Positions 43,059-51,796 are shown, counted from the first letter of the stretch. The stretch: DNA of 64,000 nt from JANQOH01 sp965242575 (GCA_965242575.1 OZ251461.1:2790001-2854000); one strand, 5' to 3'. Notes: generated by a model not told the origin, from the letters alone. Numbers and translations are program-made.

Positions 43059-43307
43059 GTGTCGGAGCGTCCTGCGGCGACGGTCGGCGTCCGCGAGGCG
43101 AAGGCCCGCCTCTCGCGCCTGCTGGCGCGCGTCGAGGCGGGCGAGGAGATCGTCATCGCCCGCAACGGCAGGCCCGCCGCGCGCCTCGTCGCCTGCAAGC
43201 CGCGCGGCAAGCGGCGGCCCGGCGCTCTGAAGGGCAAGATCGAGATCGACGACGGTGTCTTCGATCCCCTGCCGGAGGAGGAACTGGCCGCCTGGGAAGG
43301 ACGGTGA
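43059..43307 (+). CDS. Phd/YefM-family antitoxin, orphan copy
   Basis: An 82-residue Phd-type antitoxin: ATVGVREAKARLSRLLARVEAGEEIVIARNG is the DNA-binding N-terminal half. The C-terminal toxin-binding tail reads FDPLPEEELAAWEG. It lacks a toxin gene: 91 bases later the near-identical copy that does precede vapC begins. The two differ at ten residues. GTG 43059 is supported by a preceding GGGAGGGAAGG and by alignment with copy 2. Probably a recent tandem duplication. Confidence 0.85.
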   Translation: MSERPAATVGVREAKARLSRLLARVEAGEEIVIARNGRPAARLVACKPRGKRRPGALKGKIEIDDGVFDPLPEEELAAWEGR

Positions 43308-43398
43308 GGCCCGCGCGCCGAAGCCGGTCCGGCGTCGCTTGACACGCGCCAGAATTGGTCATATGCTTGACTAGTTGAGGTTCGCGGAGGAAGGAATC

Positions 43399-43647
43399 AT
43401 GTCGGAGCATCCCGCTGCGACGGTTAACGTCCACGAGGCGAAGACCCATCTCTCGCGCCTACTGGCGCGCGTCGCGGCGGGCGAGGAGATCGTCATCGCC
43501 CGCAACGGCAAGCCGGCCGCGCGCCTCGTCGCCTGCAAGCCCCGCGGCAAGCGCCGGCCCGGCACGCTGAAGGGCAAGATCGAGATCGACGACAGTTTCT
43601 TCGATCCCCTGCCGGAGGAGGAGCTGGCCGCCTGGGAAGGCAGATAA
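43399..43647 (+). CDS. Phd/YefM-family antitoxin, vapC-linked copy
   Basis: Nearly identical to the preceding 82-residue antitoxin, with an ATG start after GGAGGAAGGAATC. It neutralises the PIN-domain toxin encoded five bases downstream and likely autoregulates the operon. The N-terminal part is a Phd-type DNA-binding fold; the acidic/hydrophobic tail binds toxin. AT-richer sequence lies just upstream (43340-43380), a likely promoter. Confidence 0.93.
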   Translation: MSEHPAATVNVHEAKTHLSRLLARVAAGEEIVIARNGKPAARLVACKPRGKRRPGTLKGKIEIDDSFFDPLPEEELAAWEGR

Positions 43648-43652
43648 CGCGC

Positions 43653-44039
43653 GTGGGGCTTCTGCTCGACACCCATGCCTTTCTCTGGTGGCTCATGGAC
43701 GCTCGGCAGCTGTCCCCGGGCGCCCGGCGCGCAATCGCGGACGATGCGAACGACGTATTCGTCAGCGCCGTCTCGGCGTGGGAAATCGCGACCAAATACC
43801 GTATAGGCAAGCTCCCGCGGGCGACGGCGGTCGCCGGCGACGTTGCGGGCCATATTGAGGACCAGGGTTTCGAGGAGCTATCGATCTCCGTCGCCGACGG
43901 CGCCCGCGCCGGGGCGCTTCCGGGCCACCACCGGGATCCGTTCGACAGGATCCTCATCGCCCAGGCGCTCGCGCGGAACATCGTCCTGGTCTCCAACGAG
44001 GCGCTCTTCGACCGCTACGCCGTCCGCCGCCTCTGGTAG
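43653..44039 (+). CDS. vapC: VapC-type PIN-domain toxin
   Basis: A 128-residue PIN-domain ribonuclease. The acidic metal-binding residues are visible as Asp in LLLDTHAFLWW, Glu in SAVSAWEIATKYRIGK, Asp in HHRDPFDRILIAQA, and a further acidic position in the last strand. Such toxins cut tRNA or rRNA and are held by the Phd-type partner just upstream. Start is GTG at 43653. The gene is intact and followed by a truncated dcd gene. Confidence 0.93.
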   Translation: MGLLLDTHAFLWWLMDARQLSPGARRAIADDANDVFVSAVSAWEIATKYRIGKLPRATAVAGDVAGHIEDQGFEELSISVADGARAGALPGHHRDPFDRILIAQALARNIVLVSNEALFDRYAVRRLW

Positions 44040-44068
44040 GCGGCGCGCAGCGCGTTCGGAGGTAAAGC

Positions 44069-44422
44069 ATGCCGCGAGAGGCCGAGAAGGCGCCCGCCCT
44101 GCCGGACATCCCCGCCCCGGCGGCGCTGGGGACAGGAATTCTGCCTTGCCAGGCGCTGAAAGGACTGGTCGCCCGCAGGGCCCTTGACGCGGGTCCGCCC
44201 GCCGCCCCGGAACGGATCCAGCCGACCGGCATCGACCTCCGCCTCGGCGTGACGATCATGGGGCTTCGATGCAGCACACGTCACGCGCTGCCCGGCGGCG
44301 GACCGGAGGCCGAAAACGAACGGGCCGGACGGGTTTCCCCGCCCGGCCCGCATTTTATGCCCTCCGAGGGGTTTGTTAACGGGTGGCCCTCGATCCCAGG
44401 GCAATCGCATTTGAAATTTTAG
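44069..44422 (+). pseudogene. Truncated dCTP deaminase (N-terminal fragment)
   Basis: The first 60 codons (44069-44248) match the start of alphaproteobacterial dCTP deaminase: TGILPCQALKGLV and ERIQPTGIDLRLG. After the Gly at 44248 the similarity stops, and the frame runs through unrelated sequence to 44422. The catalytic Arg, Glu and Ser region is absent, so no enzyme is made. The frame reads through the hairpin at 44321 and into the ISAs1 fragment. In related genomes dcd lies next to met sulfhydrylase genes, so this was probably a working gene here before the rearrangement. Confidence 0.7.
44321..44357 (+). terminator. Hairpin terminator in the dcd remnant
   Basis: CGGGCCGGACGGG (44321-44333) pairs with CCCGCCCGGCCCG (44338-44350) around a TTTC loop, with one G-U pair, followed by CATTTTAT. 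This is close to a rho-independent terminator and may end transcription from the antitoxin-vapC operon. Confidence 0.55.
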
Positions 44423-44782
44423 GTTTCGGTTGGTTCGGGGATGGTTCATGTTCGGCCTCCATTTTGGGTATGGAGGTGGACATGGGGGAGTTTTCCGGAC
44501 TGTTCAAGGGGGTCGAGGACCCTCGGCGCAGCAATGCGACGCGGCGCGATCTGCACGAGATGCTGATGATCGCGCTCCTGTCGATGCTGTGCGGCGGCGC
44601 GGGCTGCACCGATATGGAGCGGTTCGGGCGCGCCAAGGAATCGTTCTTGCGCGATTGCATGACGCTGAGGCGCGGCGGCGCCGAGCCACGACACTTTCTC
44701 CAATCTGTTCAATGCGTCGGCGCTTCCGGGGGGCTTCCCGGCGCACCCAAAGATCGATCTTGCGTTGAGCGAGTCCGAGTAG
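44397..44782 (+). mobile_element. ISAs1-family fragment with frameshifted transposase start
   Basis: The left end begins CAGGGCAATCGCATTTGAAA at 44397, as in ISAs1-type elements. A transposase frame from ATG 44470 has the ISAs1 N-terminus: DPRRSNATRRDLHEMLMIALL, CTDMERFGRAKESFLRD. A one-base slip in a GGCGGCG run near 44680 changes frame, and the homology continues as APSHDTFSNLF. It then ends, and the frame stops at 44782. No catalytic Asp/Glu region and no right end are present, so the element is dead. Confidence 0.75.
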
Positions 44783-45270
44783 AAATATATGGCTCGTGCG
44801 GGGATTGTCACGTGGTTTCACTGGGGCGACGCTATCGGTCCAGGTTGTGCGCAGTGCGGTGTCTGCGGGGACCAATGGGACAATCTTGACATTGGCAACA
44901 CGGCTCCTGTGAGTAATTTCAAACTGAACGGCTGAATCTTCACGACATTCACGGGAACGGATTGGAGTGGTTGAGGACTGTTGACGCGACAGTTACGCTA
45001 ACGCGCCTCGGGACATCCCATGGTTGTCGGATCGAGGCGGCAGATTTTCCTGTCACGTTCTCCGCGATGGACCTTGGAGTAAAGCTCCCGGGAATCCCAG
45101 CGGCGCTCCGCATCGGGAGCGGCGCTGGGGGCAGGAGCTACGCTCTGGGCCTCCGCGTGACCCGGACATTCACCCCTTGAATCTTTATTTTCTTACCTCT
45201 TTAAGGGGAGTCTGGGGGCTTGCCCTTCGTCCGATTTTTTCGGTGTTTCGCGTAATCGGACATGCATAAC
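44783..45270. other. AT-richer segment without a confident gene
   Basis: This stretch has visibly more A/T than the rest of the window. A short frame (44789-44935) would encode 48 residues with several Cys and Trp. A second frame, 44962-45180, would encode 72 residues ending in a beta-like LRVTRTFTP. Neither has a good start context or a family I recognise. An 8-bp inverted repeat (GTCCGATT at 45229, AATCGGAC at 45254) is present. The block is probably foreign sequence that came with the ISAs1 fragment. The following 45271-45578 contains a strong GC hairpin at 45299-45323 and the metY leader. Confidence 0.45.
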
Positions 45271-45578
45271 GGGCGCGTGGGGCTGACGCTTGAAGCTTGG
45301 CCCGCCCGGCGCCGCGGGCGGGCCGGGACGGCTTCCCCGCCATGCCGGCGGGAACGGGCGCGGCGCGGCGGCGTCGGCTCCAGCAGAAGGCGCGACAGCC
45401 CCGGGTCGACGTTGACGACCGGCGCCCGCCGGGCCGGCGACCGGGACGAGCCGGCGCGGAGGCCCCTGGCGCGTTCGATCTCTTCGCGCGCCGGCCCCGG
45501 TTGCGGGGGGCGAAGCGGCCCGTATAGTTGCGCGCCGCGCGCGGGGCGCATGCCCCCGGAACCGCCCCGGAGGCGCAC

Positions 45579-46877
45579 ATGGCCGAACCCCGCTCCTTCG
45601 ATCTCGACACGCTCGCCCTGCATGCCGGGCAGCGGCCCGACCCGGAATACGGCGCCCGCGCCGCGCCCATCTACCAGACCACCTCCTACGTCTTCCCGGA
45701 CACCGACACCGCCGCGTCGATGTTCAACCTGGAGCGGCCGGGGCACCTCTATTCGCGCATCAGCAACCCCACCGTCGCGGTGCTCGAGGAGCGGCTGGCG
45801 GCGCTGGAGGGCGGCGTCGGCGCGATCTGCGCCGCCAGCGGCCAGTCCGCGCTGCACCTCGCCGTCGCCACGCTGATGGGCGCCGGGAGCCGCATCGCCG
45901 CCTCCAAATCGATCTACGGCGGCAGCTACAACATGATGCGCCACACGCTGCCGCGCTTCGGGATCGAGACGGACTTCGTCGACCCGCGCGACCCGGAGGC
46001 GTTCGCGGCGGCGATCCGCCCGGAGACGCGGCTGCTGTTCGGCGAAACCCTCGGCAATCCCGGCCTCGAGGTGCTCGACATCCCGGCGGTCGCCGATATC
46101 GCGCACCGGGCCGGCCTGCCGCTCATGATCGACAACACCTTCGCCACCCCCCGGCTATGCCGGCCGCTGGCGCTGGGGGCGGACATCGTCATGCACTCGG
46201 CGACCAAGTTCCTCGGCGGCCACGGCGTCGCCATCGGCGGCGCGCTCGTCGACGGCGGGCGGTTCGACTGGCGCGCGAGCGGCAAGTTCCCGACGCTCAC
46301 CGAACCCTACGCCGGCTACCACGGCATCGCCTTCGCCGAGGAATACGGCCCGGCGGCGATGATCATGCGCGCCCGCGCCGAAGGCCTGCGCGATTTCGGC
46401 TGCTGCATGAGCCCGCAAAACGCGTTCTACATCCTGCTCGGAGTCGAAACCCTCGGCCCGCGCATGGAGCGCCACGTCGCCAACGCGCGCCGCATCGTCG
46501 AATTCCTCGACGGCCACGAGGCGGTCTCATGGGTGACGTGGCCCGAGCTGCCGGACCACCCGGACCATGCGCTGGCGAAGCGCCTGCTGCCCGACGGCTG
46601 CGGCGCGATCTTCTCCTTCGGCATCGCCGGCGGGCGCGAGGCCGGGCGGACCTTCATCGAGCGGCTGCGCCTGTTCTCGCACCTGGCGAACGTGGGCGAC
46701 GCCAAGTCGCTGGTCATCCATCCGGCGTCCACCACCCACCAGCAGATGAGCGCCGGGGAGCTCGCGGCGGCGGGGATCGGCGAGGACCTGGTCCGCCTGT
46801 CGGTGGGGCTGGAGGACCCGGGCGACCTCGTCGACGACCTGGCCCAGGCGCTGCGCGCCGCGCGGAGGACGCGGTGA
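45579..46877 (+). CDS. metY: O-acetylhomoserine sulfhydrylase (MetY-type)
   Basis: A PLP enzyme of the Cys/Met metabolism family, 432 residues, making homocysteine from O-acetylhomoserine and sulfide. Family marks are LALHAGQRPD, PIYQTTSYVF, YSRISNPT, the GETLGNPGLEVLDIP segment and the PLP Lys in SATKFLGGHG. Length and the GETLGNPG segment favour MetY over shorter MetZ proteins. ATG 45579 follows CCGGAGGCGCAC; an upstream ATG at 45528 is less likely. The stop overlaps the next gene (GTGA). Confidence 0.94.
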   Translation: MAEPRSFDLDTLALHAGQRPDPEYGARAAPIYQTTSYVFPDTDTAASMFNLERPGHLYSRISNPTVAVLEERLAALEGGVGAICAASGQSALHLAVATLMGAGSRIAASKSIYGGSYNMMRHTLPRFGIETDFVDPRDPEAFAAAIRPETRLLFGETLGNPGLEVLDIPAVADIAHRAGLPLMIDNTFATPRLCRPLALGADIVMHSATKFLGGHGVAIGGALVDGGRFDWRASGKFPTLTEPYAGYHGIAFAEEYGPAAMIMRARAEGLRDFGCCMSPQNAFYILLGVETLGPRMERHVANARRIVEFLDGHEAVSWVTWPELPDHPDHALAKRLLPDGCGAIFSFGIAGGREAGRTFIERLRLFSHLANVGDAKSLVIHPASTTHQQMSAGELAAAGIGEDLVRLSVGLEDPGDLVDDLAQALRAARRTR

Positions 46878-47665
46878 GCGCCGCGCTCCGCGTCGACGGG
46901 CGCGCCGTCGCGGCCGCCACCGGCGGAGTCGCCTTCGACCCGGCGAAGCCCGCGGTGGTCTTCCTCCACGGCGCGGGGATGGATCGGACCGCGTGGGCGT
47001 TGCAGACGCGCTATTTCGCGTTTCGCGGGCGCGCCGTCCTCGCCGTCGACCTGCCGGGCCACGGCGCCTCCGAGGGGCCGCCGCTGGAGAGCGTCGAGGC
47101 GATGGCGGAATGGGTGTGGGCGCTGGCCGACGCGGCGGGCGTCCGGCGCGCGGCGCTGGCGGGGCACAGCATGGGCTCGCTCGCGGCGCTCGCCGCCGCC
47201 GCGCTGGCGCCGGAGCGCTGCGCCAGGCTGGCGCTGGTGGGGACGGCGGCGGCGATGCCGGTCAACGACGCCCTCCTGCGCGCCGCCCGCGACGAACCGG
47301 AGGCGGCGGCGCGCATGATCGTCTCCTGGGGGTTCGGCGCGCGCGGCCGGTTCGGCGGCGCGCGCATGCCGGGGTTGTGGATCCGCGGCGGCGGGCTGGC
47401 GCTGCTGGCGCGCGGGGCGGCGGCGCTCGGCGCGGACTTCGCCGCCAGCGACGCCTGGCGCGGCGGGCCATCAGCGGCCGCCCGGGTCGCCTGTCCGGCG
47501 CTGGTCGTCACCGGCGACGAGGACCGCATGACTCCGCCCGGCTCCGCCGCGCCGCTGCTCGAGGCGCTGCGCGACGGCTCCGAGGTCGTCATCGCCGATT
47601 GCGGCCACATGCACATGGCCGAGCAGCCCGAACGGACGCTCGACGCGCTGGCGGCGTTCCTGTAG
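46874..47665 (+). CDS. Alpha/beta-fold hydrolase
   Basis: A 263-residue alpha/beta hydrolase: oxyanion region VVFLHGAGMDRTAW, nucleophile elbow GHSMGSLAAL, acid in VTGDEDRMTPP and His in DCGHMHMAEQP. Substrate is unknown. Its GTG start overlaps the metY stop, so the two are translationally coupled. An esterase acting in homoserine or sulfur metabolism is possible but only inferred from position. Confidence 0.9.
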   Translation: MSAALRVDGRAVAAATGGVAFDPAKPAVVFLHGAGMDRTAWALQTRYFAFRGRAVLAVDLPGHGASEGPPLESVEAMAEWVWALADAAGVRRAALAGHSMGSLAALAAAALAPERCARLALVGTAAAMPVNDALLRAARDEPEAAARMIVSWGFGARGRFGGARMPGLWIRGGGLALLARGAAALGADFAASDAWRGGPSAAARVACPALVVTGDEDRMTPPGSAAPLLEALRDGSEVVIADCGHMHMAEQPERTLDALAAFL

Positions 47666-47694
47666 CGAGCGGCGCTCCCGCGCCGCCGGGTCGG

Positions 47695-47934
47695 TCAGCT
47701 CCCGCCGCCGCCGCCCAGGCCCAGCGCGCCGAAACGCTTGTTGAAGCGCGCCACCTGCCCGCCGGTGTCGACGATGCGCCGCCCGCCGCCGGTCCACGCC
47801 GGGTGGGTCTTGGGGTCGACGTCGAGCTTGAGAGTCGCGCCCGCCTCGCCCCACGTCGTCCGGGTCTTGAACTCGGTCCCGTCGGTCATCGCCACGGTAA
47901 TCTCGTGGTAGTCGGGATGGATGCCCTTCTTCAC
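47695..47934 (-). CDS. rpmE: 50S ribosomal protein L31
   Basis: A 79-residue L31 without zinc-binding Cys. The family start KKGIHPDYHEITVAMTDGTEF, then DVDPKTHPAWTGG and the end VARFNKRFG with a Gly-rich tail are clear. The GTG at 47934 is the natural start. It is convergent with the hydrolase gene and divergent from cyaY. Cys-free L31 occurs in many alphaproteobacteria. Confidence 0.95.
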   Translation of the reverse strand: MKKGIHPDYHEITVAMTDGTEFKTRTTWGEAGATLKLDVDPKTHPAWTGGGRRIVDTGGQVARFNKRFGALGLGGGGGS

Positions 47935-48064
47935 CGCCGCCCCCTGTCGCCGCCCTGTATCGCCGTCCGGAGCGCGCCGTATAGCCGGGCCGGCGTTGCG
48001 GCGCAAGCGCCCCGGCGTTATAGGATGGGCCACGGCTCCCTCGGACACGGCGGACGGGCGCGGC

Positions 48065-48397
48065 ATGGACGAACGCGCTTTCGAGGCGCTCGCGGAGGCG
48101 GCGCTCGAACATGCGATGGAGCGCATCGAAAGCGCCGGCGGCGGCGAGCTCGACGTGGATCTGGACGGCGGCGCGCTCACCGTCGCACTCGACTCCGGGG
48201 GGCAATACCTGCTCAATCGCCACGCGCCGACGCGCGAGTTGTGGCTGTCGTCGCCGGTGAGCGGCGCGCGCCATTTCGCCCGCGGCCCGGAGGGCGGCTG
48301 GCGCGACAAGCGGAGCGGGGAGGACCTCGCGGCGCTGCTGGAGCGCGAATTGTCGCAGGCGCTGGGCCGCCCGGTCTCCCTCGCCGGAATGCCGTGA
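48065..48397 (+). CDS. cyaY: Frataxin-like iron donor protein CyaY
   Basis: Regulates iron and sulfur delivery to the IscU scaffold. The 110 residues have an acidic first helix (MDERAFEALAEAALE), the strand GGQYLLNRHAPTRELWLSSPVSG that is the frataxin signature, and a C-terminal helix. It starts 131 bases from rpmE on the other strand. The stop is overlapped by the GTG of the ABC exporter gene. Confidence 0.94.
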   Translation: MDERAFEALAEAALEHAMERIESAGGGELDVDLDGGALTVALDSGGQYLLNRHAPTRELWLSSPVSGARHFARGPEGGWRDKRSGEDLAALLERELSQALGRPVSLAGMP

Positions 48398-50214
48398 ACG
48401 TCGCCCAGGCGCGCGCCAGCGACCGCGCCGCGAGCCGCGAACTCCGCCACCTGAAGCGCCTCTGGCGCTACCTCGCGCCCTACCGCCTCCGCATGTTGGG
48501 CGCGCTCGGCGCGCTCACCGTCTCGGCCGCCGCGGTGCTGTCGCTCGGAGTCGGAATCCGGATGCTGGTGGACGACGGCTTCGCGTCCGGCGACGCCGCG
48601 TCGCTCGACCGCGCCCTGGCGGCGCTGCTCGCCGCGGTGCTGGTCATGGCGGCCGCGTCCTGGGGCCGCTTCTACCTGGTCTCGTGGCTCGGCGAGCGCG
48701 TCATCGCCGACATCCGCCGCGACGTCTACGGCCACGCGATCGGCCTGTCGCCGCGGTTCCTCGAGACCATGCGGACCGGCGAGGTCCTGTCGCGCCTCAC
48801 CGCCGACACCACCTTGTTGCAGGTGGTGGTGGGGTCCACCGCGTCGGCCGCCATGCGCAACCTGCTGCTGCTCGCCGGCGGCGCGGTCATGCTGGCGGTG
48901 AGCAGCCCGGAGCTGACGGCGCTGGTGTTCGTTCTGGTGCCGGTCGTGGTGGCGCCCATCGTCGCGTTCGGGCGGCGCGTGCGGCGGCTGTCGCGCGCGG
49001 CGCAGGACCGGGTGGCCGACTTCGGCGCGCATGGCGAGGAGACGCTGAACGCCGTGCGCACCGTGCAGGCCTACACCCACGAGGCCATCGACCGGCGGAC
49101 CTTCGGCGCCCGCGTCGAGGCGGCCTTCGCCGCGGCGGTGGACCGGGTGCGCGCGCGCGCCTGGCTGACCGCGCTGGCGATGGCGGCGGTCTTCGCCGCC
49201 GTGGCGCTGGTCCTGTGGGTCGGCGGGCGGGCGGTGCTGGCCGGCGACATGAGCGGCGGCGCGCTGGCGCAGTTCGTGTTCTTCGCCGTCGTCGTCGCCG
49301 GCGCGGTGGGCGCCATCAGCGAGGTGTGGGGCGACCTGCAACGCGCCGCCGGCGCCACCGAGCGCCTGCTCGACCTGCTCGACGCCGCGCCCGACGTAGC
49401 CGCGCCGCGCGCCCCCGCCGCCATGCCGAGCCCGGCCAAGGGCGCGATCTCCTTCGAGAAGGTCGTCTTCCGCTACCCCTCGCGCCCCGGCGACCCGGCG
49501 CTCGACGGCGTCGACCTGGAGGTCGCGCCGGGAGAGCGGGTGGCGCTGGTGGGCCCCAGCGGCGCCGGCAAGACCACGCTGTTCCAGCTGCTGCTGCGCT
49601 TCTACGACCCCGACAGCGGCGTCGTCCGCATCGACGGCGCGCCGCTGCGCCGGGCCGACCCGCGCGAGGTGCGCGCCCGCATCGCCGTGGTCCCGCAGGA
49701 GCCGGTGGTCTTCTCGGCGAACGCCTGGGAGAACATCCGCTACGGGCGGCCGGAGGCCGGCGACGCCGAGGTGCGCGCGGCGGCGCGGGCGGCGGCGGCG
49801 GAGGAGTTCCTCGACGCGCTGCCGCAGGGGTTCGACAGTTTCCTCGGCGAGAAGGGCGTGCGCCTGTCGGGCGGGCAGCGCCAGCGCATCGCCATCGCCC
49901 GGGCGATCCTGCGCGACCCGGCGATCCTGCTGTTCGACGAAGCGACCAGCGCCCTCGACTCCGAGAACGAACGCCTCGTGCAGGCGGCGCTCGACCGGTT
50001 GATGGCGGGCCGGACGGTGCTGGCGATCGCCCACCGGCTGGCGACCGTGCGCGGCGCCGACCGCATCGTCGTGTTCGACCGGGGGCGGGTCGTCGCCGCC
50101 GGCGACCATGACAGCCTGGTGGCCCGGGGCGGCCTGTACGCCCGCCTCGCCGCGCCGCAGTTCGGCGCGCCGTCCGACCGGCGCGGGGCGGCGCTGGCGG
50201 CCGCCGGACGGTAG
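48394..50214 (+). CDS. ABC exporter, MsbA/LmrA-like transmembrane-ATPase fusion
   Basis: A 606-residue half-transporter: six transmembrane helices (about 30-325), then the ATPase domain with Walker A GPSGAGKTT, Q-loop VVPQEPVVFS, signature LSGGQRQRIAIARA, Walker B ILLFDEATSALD and switch His IAHRLATV. It belongs to the type IV ABC exporter group found widely in alphaproteobacteria. Lipid or drug export is likely, but the substrate is not set. The GTG start overlaps the cyaY stop. Confidence 0.94.
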   Translation: MNVAQARASDRAASRELRHLKRLWRYLAPYRLRMLGALGALTVSAAAVLSLGVGIRMLVDDGFASGDAASLDRALAALLAAVLVMAAASWGRFYLVSWLGERVIADIRRDVYGHAIGLSPRFLETMRTGEVLSRLTADTTLLQVVVGSTASAAMRNLLLLAGGAVMLAVSSPELTALVFVLVPVVVAPIVAFGRRVRRLSRAAQDRVADFGAHGEETLNAVRTVQAYTHEAIDRRTFGARVEAAFAAAVDRVRARAWLTALAMAAVFAAVALVLWVGGRAVLAGDMSGGALAQFVFFAVVVAGAVGAISEVWGDLQRAAGATERLLDLLDAAPDVAAPRAPAAMPSPAKGAISFEKVVFRYPSRPGDPALDGVDLEVAPGERVALVGPSGAGKTTLFQLLLRFYDPDSGVVRIDGAPLRRADPREVRARIAVVPQEPVVFSANAWENIRYGRPEAGDAEVRAAARAAAAEEFLDALPQGFDSFLGEKGVRLSGGQRQRIAIARAILRDPAILLFDEATSALDSENERLVQAALDRLMAGRTVLAIAHRLATVRGADRIVVFDRGRVVAAGDHDSLVARGGLYARLAAPQFGAPSDRRGAALAAAGR

Positions 50215-50232
50215 CGGCGCGCGGCCCCGGGC

Positions 50233-51234
50233 ATGGCGTCCGACCGGCCCTTGCACCCGGCGGCGGAGCCGTTCGACCGCCGCCGCCTGACGGTCGATTC
50301 GCGCCACACGCTCTACCTCGAGCAGTTCGGCCGGCGCGATGGCGTCCCGGCGGTGTTCCTGCACGGCGGCCCCGGCAGCGGCTGCCAGCGGGCCCATGCG
50401 CGGCTGTTCGACCCCGGAGTCTTTCGCGCCGTGCTGTTCGACCAGCGCGGCGCCGGGTTGAGCGCGCCCACCCGCTGCCTCGTGGACAACACCACGTGGC
50501 GCCTCGTCGGCGACATGGAGCGCATCCGCCATGCGCTCGGCGTCGAGCGCTGGATGGTCGTCGGCGGCTCGTGGGGCTCCACCCTCGCGCTCGCCTACGC
50601 CGAGCGCTTTCCGGAGCGCGTGACGGGCCTGGTGCTGCGGGCGGTGTTCCTGGGAACGGCGGAAGAGGCGCGCTGGGCGTTCGGCGGCGCGGCGCGGACC
50701 TTCCGCCCCGAATTATGGCGGCGCTTCGCGGCCCTCCTGCCCCGGGCGGAGCGGGCGGACCCGGTCGCCGCCTACGGGCGGCGGCTGGAGCACCCCGACC
50801 CGAAAGTCCACGTCCCCGCCGCGCGCGCCTGGGGCGCTTACGAACAGGCGCTTTCGGAGCTGCGCCCGGCGCCCGCCGCGCTGCCGGACTCGCTGGAGGG
50901 CGGCGCCGGGATCGACCCCGACCGCGCGCCGCGCACGCCGTACGTGGAGTGGCATTACGTCCGCAACGACTGCTTCCTGGAGCCCGGCCAGTTGCTGCGC
51001 GATGCAGGGCGGCTGGCGGGCATACCGGGGATCGTCGTCCAGGGGCGCTACGACCTGCTGTGCCCGCCGCGCGCCGCCGCGGACCTGGCCGAGGCCTGGA
51101 CGGATGCGGAGTTGCGGATCGTCCCCGACGCCGGCCACGCGGCGTCGGAGCCGCCGCTGCGCGCCGCGCTGGTCGCCGCCATCGACGAGATGGGCGCGCG
51201 CCTCTCCCCGCCCGCCCGGGCGGAGCGGCGCTGA
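50233..51234 (+). CDS. pip: Prolyl aminopeptidase
   Basis: Removes N-terminal proline from peptides. A 333-residue alpha/beta hydrolase of family S33: PAVFLHGGPGSGC, FDQRGAGLSAP, the nucleophile motif GGSWGSTLALAYAE, the DPDRAPRTPYVEWHYV region, catalytic Asp in VQGRYDLLCPP and His in DAGHAASEPP. Starts 19 bases after the ABC exporter; probably co-transcribed. Confidence 0.95.
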   Translation: MASDRPLHPAAEPFDRRRLTVDSRHTLYLEQFGRRDGVPAVFLHGGPGSGCQRAHARLFDPGVFRAVLFDQRGAGLSAPTRCLVDNTTWRLVGDMERIRHALGVERWMVVGGSWGSTLALAYAERFPERVTGLVLRAVFLGTAEEARWAFGGAARTFRPELWRRFAALLPRAERADPVAAYGRRLEHPDPKVHVPAARAWGAYEQALSELRPAPAALPDSLEGGAGIDPDRAPRTPYVEWHYVRNDCFLEPGQLLRDAGRLAGIPGIVVQGRYDLLCPPRAAADLAEAWTDAELRIVPDAGHAASEPPLRAALVAAIDEMGARLSPPARAERR

Positions 51235-51358
51235 CCGCGCGCGGCGGCGGCGGCGCGCGGCCTCCTCGGGAAGGGGCTCTCGGCCCTTGCGCCGTTGAAG
51301 CCGCCGCGGCGCCGGTGTATGTTGGCTTATCGATAATGGCGGATGGAGAGGAGAGGCG

Positions 51359-51796
51359 ATGCCCGAACGGCGGGGAAACAACCCCAAGCGCCGAATCGCC
51401 TCGCAAGGCGAAGCGGGTTCGGCGGATTTGGAGCGTATCGCGCGGGAAGCGCGTTACGTAGGGAACGCGCACCACAAGCGCGCGCCCGCCGATTACGGCT
51501 TCCGACCTCCCGTGAATCCGCGCCCGCACAAGTCGCTGTGCGACGGTACCCGCATCGTTCGGGCCGCCGAGGCGAGGAGTTTGTTCCACGAGGCCGTGCG
51601 GCGAGGGATGGTCAGCAGCCATCGTGAGCGCGGGCTGCCGAAATACGTCTGGGCGGTCGATCCGGAGGGACGGGTCTTCGAGGCCAAGTTGGAGCGCCGC
51701 GGCGCGACCTATCACGGCTACGAACTGGGCGCGAACGACAGGCACATGCGGCGCGAGGTCGTCGCGCGGTGGGAGGAAAGATGCCCGGAGAACTGA
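51359..51796 (+). CDS. Conserved hypothetical protein of a two-gene accessory pair
   Basis: A 145-residue protein of unknown function, basic, with conserved-looking segments ADYGFRPPVNPRPHKSLCDG, a LPKYVWAVD strand and ATYHGYELGAND. Related hypothetical proteins occur, as I recall, scattered across bacteria next to a second hypothetical gene. The ribosome-binding site GGAGAGGAGAGGCG supports ATG 51359. The last 16 bases overlap the start of the next, broken gene. No catalytic motif is seen. Confidence 0.75.
   Translation: MPERRGNNPKRRIASQGEAGSADLERIAREARYVGNAHHKRAPADYGFRPPVNPRPHKSLCDGTRIVRAAEARSLFHEAVRRGMVSSHRERGLPKYVWAVDPEGRVFEAKLERRGATYHGYELGANDRHMRREVVARWEERCPEN

Noticed and set aside
45400..45578. 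A SAM-responsive riboswitch before metY
   Set aside because: SAM-II and related leaders are often found before alphaproteobacterial met genes, so I looked for the conserved core, but it is absent. Only GC-rich hairpins are visible.
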